NCBI RefSeq assembly: GCF_030137545.1
Contig: NZ_JARUVL010000005.1
Location: 101,233-165,232, forward strand
Source: Virgibacillus sp. LDC-1
GTDB lineage: Bacteria > Bacillota > Bacilli > Bacillales > Amphibacillaceae
Length of the DNA: 64,000 nucleotides
Direction: 5' to 3'
In this document: positions 57,911-64,000 of the stretch, one piece after another
How positions within the stretch are numbered: position 1 is the first letter of the stretch
Layout of the letters: each line of letters begins with the position of its first letter
Notes under the pieces: model-generated
Databases searched by the model: none
Told to the model about the DNA's origin: nothing
Seen by the model: only the letters and a program-made list of their open reading frames with translations
Position numbers and translations under genes: made by a program

Positions 57911-58972
57911 TTATTTCCAACCAACCTCGTTAAAGATTTTTACAGCTTCTGTATTGTTTTCACCTAAAATAGATAGGTTAATATCCTGTTCTTTAAAGTC
58001 GCCCCATTGTTTAAGCGTTTCGTCAGGTTCAACATTCGGGTTGACTGGATATTCATAGTTAGCACTGGCAAATTGTGCTTGTACGTCTTCTGATGATAAA
58101 AATTCAATTAGCTTCACTGCGTTTTCTTTGTTTCGCGCTTGCTTGGTAATGCCAATACCACTAACATTTACGTGGGTTCCAGTTGTATCTTGATTAGGAA
58201 AGAAAACCTCTAACTGCTTTGCCACATTCACTTCTGCCTCATCTGCTGAATTTAACATTCCACCAAGGTAATAAGTGTTCATAACGGCAATATCTCCTTC
58301 GCCAGCGGCAACGCCTTTCGCTTGGTCTCGATCGCCACCTTGTGGGTCACGCGCCATATTTGCTACAATCGCTTCTGCCCACGTTTTTGCTTCATCGCGG
58401 CCGTTTAAATCGATAAAGGAAGCTAAAAGAGATTGGTTATAGATGTTTTCTGATGACCGAATCAGAATACGACCTTCCCACTTTGGATCAGTTAAGTCTT
58501 CGTAAGTAGATAATTCATTTAGGTCCACACGGTCTTTATGATAGACGATAACACGGGCCCGTTTCGTTAAGCCAAACCATTCGTTATCCGCATCACGTAA
58601 ATTTTCTGGAATATTTTTGTTTAATACATCGTTTTCCACACTCTGTAATAAGCCTTGCTCTTTTGCACGATGGAGACGTCCCGCATCAGCTGTGTAGAAT
58701 AAATCAGCTGTTTGATCACCTTCACGCTTCATCCGTTCGATTAACTCATCTGCACTTCCTTCAATAACATTCACTTTGATGCCTGTTTTCTCTTCAAATT
58801 GGTTATAAAGCTCATCGTCAATATCATAATGCCGACTTGTGTAAAGGTTTACTTCTTCACTGCTAGCATCATTCTTGTTTTTACTATCATCACTAGTGTC
58901 TTCTTGGTTGCCACAAGCGGATAACAAGACGATTAAGAAAATGAAACTGAAGAAAAAAATCGTTTTACGCAT
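57911..58972 (-). CDS. Ferric iron-binding lipoprotein (FbpA/FutA-like)
   Basis: 353 residues. Lipobox LSAC (Cys20), a short Asp/Asn/Lys linker, then an extracellular iron-binding domain: VNLYTSRHYDIDDELYNQFEEKTGIKVNVIEG at the start, TADAGRLHRAKEQGLL, and VMNTYYLGGML, where adjacent tyrosines are the expected Fe(III) ligands in the FutA/FbpA group. It delivers Fe3+ to the permease. Two Fur boxes over the promoter support the iron assignment. Confidence 0.9.
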   Translation of the reverse strand: MRKTIFFFSFIFLIVLLSACGNQEDTSDDSKNKNDASSEEVNLYTSRHYDIDDELYNQFEEKTGIKVNVIEGSADELIERMKREGDQTADLFYTADAGRLHRAKEQGLLQSVENDVLNKNIPENLRDADNEWFGLTKRARVIVYHKDRVDLNELSTYEDLTDPKWEGRILIRSSENIYNQSLLASFIDLNGRDEAKTWAEAIVANMARDPQGGDRDQAKGVAAGEGDIAVMNTYYLGGMLNSADEAEVNVAKQLEVFFPNQDTTGTHVNVSGIGITKQARNKENAVKLIEFLSSEDVQAQFASANYEYPVNPNVEPDETLKQWGDFKEQDINLSILGENNTEAVKIFNEVGWK

Positions 58973-59003
58973 GTTATGTAACCCCTTTTTATATTGATTT
59001 TAT

Positions 59004-59018
59004 TGAGAACGATTATCA
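59004..59018. promoter_or_regulatory. Fur box 1 of the iron-transporter operon
   Basis: TGAGAACGATTATCA matches 12 of 14 fixed positions of the 7-1-7 Fur consensus TGATAATNATTATCA, just downstream of the predicted transcription start. Confidence 0.75.
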
Positions 59019-59029
59019 TTACAACTCAT

Positions 59030-59058
59030 ATTATTATTGATAACGATTCTCAAGTCAA
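59030..59058 (-). promoter_or_regulatory. Promoter of the iron-transporter operon
   Basis: TTGACT (-35), 17-base spacer, AATAAT (-10) on the minus strand; Fur box 2 fills the spacer. Confidence 0.65.
59038..59052. promoter_or_regulatory. Fur box 2 of the iron-transporter operon
   Basis: TGATAACGATTCTCA matches 12 of 14 fixed Fur positions and lies between the -35 and -10 hexamers, a classic repression position. Confidence 0.75.
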
Positions 59059-59180
59059 GCGTTTTTTAATAAAATATGTAAAACAAGTATGAGTCATGCG
59101 TCATCGGAACTAGTAGTCCTGAACTTCCTCTAAGGGGAAGAATATTTTTTAAAGGTCGGTTTTTTAAGAGGTAATAAATA

Positions 59181-59307
59181 ATGTACGATGAGCGTGAGCT
59201 GCAAAAAATCATTGCAGAAAAAAAGAAATGAAAGGTAACTAAACTTTCACTTCTTCCGTTGCATTCATTTGTTGCGCATCCTTTTTCTCGTAAGTATCGG
59301 TGATAAG
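59181..59307. other. Two convergent gene-tail remnants (uncertain)
   Basis: In the gap between the iron operon and nrdF, the plus strand reads MYDERELQKIIAEKKK-stop (59181-59231, with an AGAGGT site before the ATG) and the minus strand reads LITDTYEKKDAQQMNATEEVKV-stop (59307-59239). The stops are seven bases apart, as for two convergent genes, but neither frame extends to a full gene. Both look like C-terminal tails left after deletion; families not recognised. The remaining gap shows nothing. Confidence 0.25.
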
Positions 59308-59436
59308 TAGCCTTTAGCCGATGGATGCGTAGTGTTATTTGGACCATAAATAGTCTGTGTTTTCTTATGATATTTCAACTTTTATATTAGATTTCTCCAC
59401 AATATCGGAACTAATTACCATTCGCGTTCCATCTTC

Positions 59437-60480
59437 TTATAGATCATCAAAGCCGTTTAAATCACTTGTTTTCGTATATTGTCTCGATTTCTGTTCAAAG
59501 AAATCTGTCTTCGTTCCATCAAAATTATCAACATATGCTCGAATCCACTTCATTGGATTGTCGACATGTTCTGAATACACTTCATCTAATCCCATCATAC
59601 GAAGCATTTTATTTGCCCGATATTTAATATAGCCTGCCATCTCGTCTAGGTCGATTCCATCTACATCTGCTAACACATATGAAGACCACTCAATTTCAAG
59701 TTCAACAGATTGTTGAAAATGGTCGTATACCCAGTTAACAAATTCAGGCGTATTGTGGTCTGGATGCTCTGCCAATGTCGCACGAAACAGTTCCGCGATA
59801 AAACGACCATGCTCTAATTCATCTCGGTTAATATAACTAATCATCGTAGACGTACCAACCATTTTATTGTTACGAGCTAAATTATAGAAAAAGGCAAAAC
59901 CAGAGTAAAAAAACATTCCTTCTAACAAGGCAGTATAAACTAAAGTTTTCAATATATTTTCCAATGAAGGCTCTTCAACAAAAGCGTTATATTGTGCCAT
60001 TAAATGCTCGTTTCGCTTCAGCAATACTGGATCCTTTCTGCCAAGCTGAAACGATTCATTTTGCTCGTCCAATGATACAACAGAGGAAAGCACATAAGAA
60101 TAGCTTTCGTTATGCACGGCCTCTTGCTGAGCAATTACCGCCATAATAGATTGCACGGATGGATCTGTTGCATACAAGGATAGCAGCAACGCTGTTCTTG
60201 TTTGCGGTGCATCTAATGTAGACAAAAGCCCGATTATTTTCAAATATGCGTCACGTTCTTCCGCTGATAAAGCAGAAAATTGCTTGACGTCGCTCGACAT
60301 ATTCACCTCGTCAGCCTGCCAATAATTACCTACGAGTCGTTTGTACATTTTATACCAATGTGGATATGCAATATCATTCCAATTTAAAATCCCGCTCGAT
60401 TCTCCGCCAAATAAACCTGTTGATTTATTCGGGTTACGCGGCTCTAATGTTTTTGCACGATCAAGCAAAAGCTTTGGCAT
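59437..60480 (-). CDS. nrdF: Class Ib ribonucleotide reductase, beta (radical) subunit NrdF
   Basis: 347 residues from ATG 60480 (AAGGGG ahead); the frame extends ten codons upstream within nrdI. Metal ligands Asp90, Glu120 and His123 and the radical Tyr127 (IAQQEAVHNESYSY) have the spacing of NrdF; LEGMFFYSG and DELEHGRF supply the remaining Glu/Glu/His ligands. It houses the dimanganese (or diiron) tyrosyl-radical cofactor that activates NrdE. It overlaps nrdI by 20 bases. Confidence 0.93.
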   Translation of the reverse strand: MPKLLLDRAKTLEPRNPNKSTGLFGGESSGILNWNDIAYPHWYKMYKRLVGNYWQADEVNMSSDVKQFSALSAEERDAYLKIIGLLSTLDAPQTRTALLLSLYATDPSVQSIMAVIAQQEAVHNESYSYVLSSVVSLDEQNESFQLGRKDPVLLKRNEHLMAQYNAFVEEPSLENILKTLVYTALLEGMFFYSGFAFFYNLARNNKMVGTSTMISYINRDELEHGRFIAELFRATLAEHPDHNTPEFVNWVYDHFQQSVELEIEWSSYVLADVDGIDLDEMAGYIKYRANKMLRMMGLDEVYSEHVDNPMKWIRAYVDNFDGTKTDFFEQKSRQYTKTSDLNGFDDL

Positions 60481-60895
60481 TTTCAAGAACCCCTTCCAAC
60501 CAATTAACAATTTTCAATTCCTGATTTCCTCGTGGAGATTGTTCAATTTTTAATCCTGGCCACTTACTTTCATAAAAGCGCACTAGCTTGTCCACTGCTA
60601 GACAAAATAGGTCATCTCCACCAAACTGTGTATCTCCTGTTCCAAATACAGCTACATTTTCTGGCTTGTAGCCAATTTCTGCTACAAAGTCCTTTACTTC
60701 ATCAGGCGTACTGCCTTGATCCCACGTAAATGTACCGATAAAAATGAAATCATAATCAGAAGGAAAGACAGGAGGATCGATGCCAATTCGATGCATCGAT
60801 ACTGCTAGTCCATCCATTGTTAGCCTATTCGCAATGAAATCTGCTACTTCTTCTGTATTTCCGCTGTATGATAAATAAGCTACCAACGCTCTCAA
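60461..60895 (-). CDS. nrdI: Flavodoxin-like NrdI
   Basis: 144 residues. SYSGNTEEVADFI is the flavin phosphate loop; FTWDQGSTPDEVKDFV and GTGDTQFGGDDLFC are the NrdI flavin contacts. NrdI supplies the oxidant for assembly of the Mn(III)2-tyrosyl radical of NrdF, which agrees with its position between nrdE and nrdF. A 167-base gap to nrdE holds a hairpin (CAGGCGG/CCGCTG type near 61010) but no T-tract; it may mark processing. Confidence 0.92.
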   Translation of the reverse strand: MRALVAYLSYSGNTEEVADFIANRLTMDGLAVSMHRIGIDPPVFPSDYDFIFIGTFTWDQGSTPDEVKDFVAEIGYKPENVAVFGTGDTQFGGDDLFCLAVDKLVRFYESKWPGLKIEQSPRGNQELKIVNWLEGVLENAKAFA

Positions 60896-61062
60896 CGTGA
60901 GCCCTCCTCATATAATAATCCAGGCATCGATTTTGAGCCTAATTATTCTGAACCCTATTCAAGCATACAAAGGGTTATAAATCCAATACCTTTCCCTACA
61001 GGCGGATGCTGTCACCGCTGGTCTTTTTATTAGAAAACCATCACTTACAAGTTACAATCTAA

Positions 61063-63300
61063 TTAGCTCTCACACCATTCACATTCTTCCACATCGTTAG
61101 CTGTTGAACGTACATAGTATGTTGTTTTTAAGCCTTCTTTCCATGCTTGTAGATGTAACTCAAGAAGTACAGAAGCACGGATGTTATATGGCACATAGAA
61201 ATTAAAAGAAATACTCTGATCGATATGCTTTTGTCTAGCGGCATTTTGCTTTACCGACCAACGCTGATCAACAATATAAGCACTCCGGCGATAAACATCA
61301 TACGTATGATGGCTTAAATCTGGTGCTGTCGTCGGGATTTTAAAATCCTTCTTTTCTTCATGGTAAAAAGGTTTAAAAATCGGATCAATGCTGGCAGTCG
61401 ACCCCGCAATAATGGATGTTGACGAATTAGGTGCCACAGCCATCAAATACGCATTTCGAATTCCGTGCCTCTTAATTTCTTCTTTTAGAGCAGTCCATTT
61501 TTCATCCTGATAGCCCTTCGTTTCAAAGTACGCTCCATTGCTCCACTGGCTACCTTCAAAAGCAGGATAGCTTCCCTTCTCCTTGCTTAACTGAAGACTT
61601 GTTTTAATTGTGTAATAAGCAATTCGTTCATATAAGTCATCTGCAAAGGCTACCGCTTCTTCACTTTCCCAATGTATTCCCTTTAAAGCAAGCAGGTGAT
61701 GCCAGCCAAATGTCCCTAAGCCAATCGCACGATATTTTTTATTTGTCATCTGTGTTTGTAAAATCGGTAACGTATTAATATCAATTACATTGTCTAGCAT
61801 ACGAACCTGTATGGAAATCAAGCGCTCTAATGCATCATCTGGTACTGCTCTACCCAAATTAATCGAGCTTAGATTACAAACAACGAAATCTCCTGCGTGA
61901 TATTTTTTAACAATTGTTTGATCCTGTTCGATAAATTCTTCAATAAATTGTGTTGGAGACTGATTTTGGGTAATTTCTGTACAAAGATTCGAGCAATAAA
62001 TCATACCGGCATGGGCGTTACTATTTTGCCGATTTACTTCATCACGGTAAAACATAAACGGTGTTCCTGACTCTAATTGCGATTTTAGGATACGTTTCAT
62101 AATCGTAATTGCCGGAACTTGCTTTCGAGATAACGTTTCATTAGCTATGCAAGCCTCGTATTTGCTCCGCCAAGAACCAGATCCTTTTTGCTCATCGTAA
62201 AAGTCTTCTAAAGAAAATCCCATGACCTGTCTTACTTCATGCGGGTCAAACAAATACCAATCACCACGCTTGTCCACTTGTTCCATAAAATAATCCGGCA
62301 AACAAACACCTGTAAAAATATCATGTGCACGCATACGATCGTCACCATTATTTAGCTTTAAATCAAGGAACGATTCAATGTCTGTATGCCACACATCCAA
62401 GTAAATCGCAATGGCACCTTTACGTGTACCGAGCTGATCTACACTTACTGCAGTATTATTTAATTGCTTAATCCACGGAACAACGCCACTCGACATTCCT
62501 TTAAAGCCTTTAATAGCGCTTCCTCGCCCACGGATTTTCCCCATATACACACCAATTCCTCCACCATTTTTAGAAAGCTTGGCGATATCTGAATTACTAT
62601 CGTAAATAGATTGCAAGCTATCATCAACGGTATCTATAAAACAACTAGAAAGCTGTCCATGCGTTTTTCCAGCATTGTTTAAAGTTGGGGTAGCAACGGT
62701 CATATATAAGTTACTTAATGCCCAGTACGCTTCCAGTACGAGCTCTGATCTATTTTCCTCTGGCTCATCCTGCATGAGGTGCATGGCAATAATCATCCAA
62801 CGCTCCTGTGGTAATTCAAATGGATTCTTTTCATGGTCTATTGCTAAATAGCGGGTTGCCAATGTATGAATTCCAAGGTATGTAAACAGTAAATCTCGCT
62901 TCGGATCGATATGTTTTGCAAAGTGCTCGATCTCACGCTGCGTATATTGTTCGAGGAGGTGTGGCGAATAGATTCCTTCCTCTATTAATCGATTTATTAG
63001 TTTATAAAAACTGCCATATTGATTAGATACAGCTTCTCCTCGATTGCGCGCTGCACGTCGATATAAATCTTGCAAATAAATGCGCGCAGCTAAAAAAGTC
63101 CAATCCGGACTGGCTTCATCGATGTTTTCTAGTGCATTCTTTACAAGAACATCCATTGTCTTCTCCATAGAAGATTCTGGAGAGATGGCTTTTACCGCCT
63201 TTGCTTTATACATTTCTGTATCAAGCTGTAACCCCTTATTTGCTTCATCGATCACGTGAATCATTTGCTCTTGATGATTTTGCAGAGCTTCTGTTGTCAT
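61063..63300 (-). CDS. nrdE: Class Ib ribonucleotide reductase, alpha (catalytic) subunit NrdE
   Basis: 745 residues, with no ATP-cone at the N-terminus as usual for class Ib. Active-site elements: LSSCFIDTVDDS (first redox Cys), NLCTEIT (thiyl Cys), VVCNLSSINLGR (second redox Cys region), and the C-terminal redox pair CEWCES (Cys740, Cys743) that is re-reduced by NrdH/thioredoxin. It reduces ribonucleoside diphosphates to deoxy forms. First gene of nrdE-nrdI-nrdF; no nrdH lies in the operon. Expression is expected to be shut off by cobalamin through the leader riboswitch and controlled by NrdR. Confidence 0.93.
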   Translation of the reverse strand: MTTEALQNHQEQMIHVIDEANKGLQLDTEMYKAKAVKAISPESSMEKTMDVLVKNALENIDEASPDWTFLAARIYLQDLYRRAARNRGEAVSNQYGSFYKLINRLIEEGIYSPHLLEQYTQREIEHFAKHIDPKRDLLFTYLGIHTLATRYLAIDHEKNPFELPQERWMIIAMHLMQDEPEENRSELVLEAYWALSNLYMTVATPTLNNAGKTHGQLSSCFIDTVDDSLQSIYDSNSDIAKLSKNGGGIGVYMGKIRGRGSAIKGFKGMSSGVVPWIKQLNNTAVSVDQLGTRKGAIAIYLDVWHTDIESFLDLKLNNGDDRMRAHDIFTGVCLPDYFMEQVDKRGDWYLFDPHEVRQVMGFSLEDFYDEQKGSGSWRSKYEACIANETLSRKQVPAITIMKRILKSQLESGTPFMFYRDEVNRQNSNAHAGMIYCSNLCTEITQNQSPTQFIEEFIEQDQTIVKKYHAGDFVVCNLSSINLGRAVPDDALERLISIQVRMLDNVIDINTLPILQTQMTNKKYRAIGLGTFGWHHLLALKGIHWESEEAVAFADDLYERIAYYTIKTSLQLSKEKGSYPAFEGSQWSNGAYFETKGYQDEKWTALKEEIKRHGIRNAYLMAVAPNSSTSIIAGSTASIDPIFKPFYHEEKKDFKIPTTAPDLSHHTYDVYRRSAYIVDQRWSVKQNAARQKHIDQSISFNFYVPYNIRASVLLELHLQAWKEGLKTTYYVRSTANDVEECEWCES

Positions 63301-63375
63301 GGCAATTCCTCCTGTTTAAAAACAATATGTATATAGCTTAATAAACACGTTTTTACTAGAAACGGATTCCCAAAT

Positions 63376-63406
63376 AAAAAAAACCGCCCACCTTCAGTGT
63401 GAACGG
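63376..63406 (-). terminator. Expression-platform terminator of the cobalamin riboswitch
   Basis: On the minus strand CCGTTCAC pairs with GTGGGCGG (two G-U pairs), followed by U8. GGTGAAACGG (63439-63448, minus) can pair with the 5' arm and act as antiterminator. Confidence 0.75.
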
Positions 63407-63483
63407 ATTAAACGACAGAAATAGCCTATGCACTCCTACCGTTTCACCATTCTATCACCCCGAAGAAATGAAACTAATGAATT

Positions 63484-63640
63484 ATGGCAGGTCTCCTGAC
63501 TTGTGCTTCCTTCTACTAGGTGTCCTTCCCATATCGCTGCCTATCAAGCACTTCGACACAGTGGATATCCCGTTCGTCCACACTTACAGTTGCGGGGGCA
63601 GCTTCGGATTTAAACCGAATTCCCTTTTAAGACAATTTCT
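63484..63640 (-). ncRNA. Cobalamin (AdoCbl) riboswitch controlling nrdEIF
   Basis: The minus strand contains the B12 box GCTGCCCCCGCAACTGTAA (63584-63602), the upstream GGGAA element, a GGATATCCAC region (63560-63575) and the 3' element AGTCAGGAGACCTGCC (63486-63501), in the order and spacing of the cobalamin riboswitch. Located about 180-340 bases upstream of nrdE, followed by an intrinsic terminator. Confidence 0.9.
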
Positions 63641-63658
63641 TGTCACCGTAACTCAAAA

Positions 63659-63674
63659 ACACTATATATAGTGT
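63659..63674. promoter_or_regulatory. NrdR box 1
   Basis: ACACTATATATAGTGT, a perfect 16-bp palindrome matching the NrdR-box consensus (acaCwAtATaTwGtgt). Confidence 0.85.
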
Positions 63675-63689
63675 TTAAATTATTAAAAA

Positions 63690-63705
63690 TAACAATATAT
63701 TGTAT
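63690..63705. promoter_or_regulatory. NrdR box 2
   Basis: ACAATATATTGT core palindrome, centre 31 bp from box 1, the three-turn spacing typical of paired NrdR boxes; the pair spans the likely promoter (TTGTTA and TATATA on the minus strand). Confidence 0.75.
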
Positions 63706-63775
63706 TTAAAGACTATCATAGAACATTCTTAAAAGCAATAGCGTATCATTTCATTTTTTATAAAAGAATCGATTT

Positions 63776-64000
63776 TTATTTTTGATATTGCTCTAGCCTT
63801 CTAAAAAAATGATGCAAAAACGTATGAAATAATTTTTCTGTCGGCAGTAATTTTCGTTCCTCAGAAACGAGAACCCCAACTGTTCGCATAATACTCGGAT
63901 CTACGATAGGAACCTTTACTGCTGAGCGAGGAATATTATCTACCAATGTTATTTCAGGCACTAACGCTACTCCTAAACCAGCCGACACCATTCCTTTCAC
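63776..64000 (-). CDS. LysR-type transcriptional regulator, C-terminal part
   Basis: Only the last ~74 residues are in the window; the gene enters from the right edge. VSAGLGVALVPEI is the conserved end of the LysR substrate-binding domain (type GxGIxxLP), followed by a predicted helix-rich tail. The DNA-binding part is outside, so the target is unknown. The apparent GTG at the edge is an internal Val codon. Confidence 0.75.
   Translation of the reverse strand: MKGMVSAGLGVALVPEITLVDNIPRSAVKVPIVDPSIMRTVGVLVSEERKLLPTEKLFHTFLHHFFRRLEQYQK

Noticed and set aside
59066-59347. 93-codon minus-strand frame between the iron operon and nrdF
   Set aside because: Low-complexity translation with no ribosome site or family features; it starts next to the iron-operon promoter and crosses the region of the two tail remnants in another frame.

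Overview
The window reads as chromosome of an AT-rich, low-GC Gram-positive of the Bacillaceae, probably a halotolerant Oceanobacillus/Virgibacillus-type bacillus. The basis is strong AGGAGG-type ribosome sites, TTG and GTG starts, lipobox lipoproteins, and Bacillus-family genes (YpmR/YpmS, YpuA, YocH-like LysM-3D, YkpA-like ABC-F). The placement is inferred from gene content and not tested by alignment. No rRNA, tRNA, CRISPR array, prophage or intact transposon was seen.

Layout: 0-8.4 kb holds the end of an SGNH hydrolase gene with its YpmS-like partner, a WYL regulator, a permuted NlpC/P60-like protein, an ABC-F ATPase, the threonine-to-glycine pair tdh/kbl, a small membrane protein and a LysM-3D cell-wall protein. 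8.6-27.4 kb is devoted to three complete oligopeptide ABC transporters, all on the minus strand. The outer two are paralogous D-F-B-C-A operons and the middle one is a different A-B-C-D-F operon. Promoters, internal hairpins and a good CodY box point to nutrient control. 28-33.6 kb holds two MFS exporters, YpuA, a DUF1450 protein, RidA and a lysozyme-like enzyme, followed by an unusual non-coding stretch with four perfect DnaA boxes. 33.9-37.6 kb is a TRAP-TAXI uptake operon.

37.8-54.6 kb holds a frameshifted acyl-CoA ligase, an unfamiliar three-part regulator, a TsoY-like membrane protein behind a CsoR/CstR-type palindrome, a SWIM-SNF2 helicase, an MFS protein, a Cu/Zn superoxide dismutase lipoprotein, a DoxX protein behind a perfect Rex box, an ABC-2 exporter pair, EutH, an SH3-amidase and a MerR-methyltransferase fusion. 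54.6-55.2 kb is a gene-poor stretch with decayed coding remnants. 55.2-59.1 kb is a Fur-controlled ferric-iron ABC transporter. 59.4-63.7 kb is the class Ib ribonucleotide reductase operon nrdE-nrdI-nrdF. Its leader carries tandem NrdR boxes, a cobalamin riboswitch and an intrinsic terminator in series. The window ends inside a LysR-type regulator gene.

Common theme: nutrient import (peptides, TRAP substrate, iron) and redox or metal sensing (Rex, Fur, a CsoR-like site, B12/NrdR), with most regulatory logic readable in the intergenic DNA.
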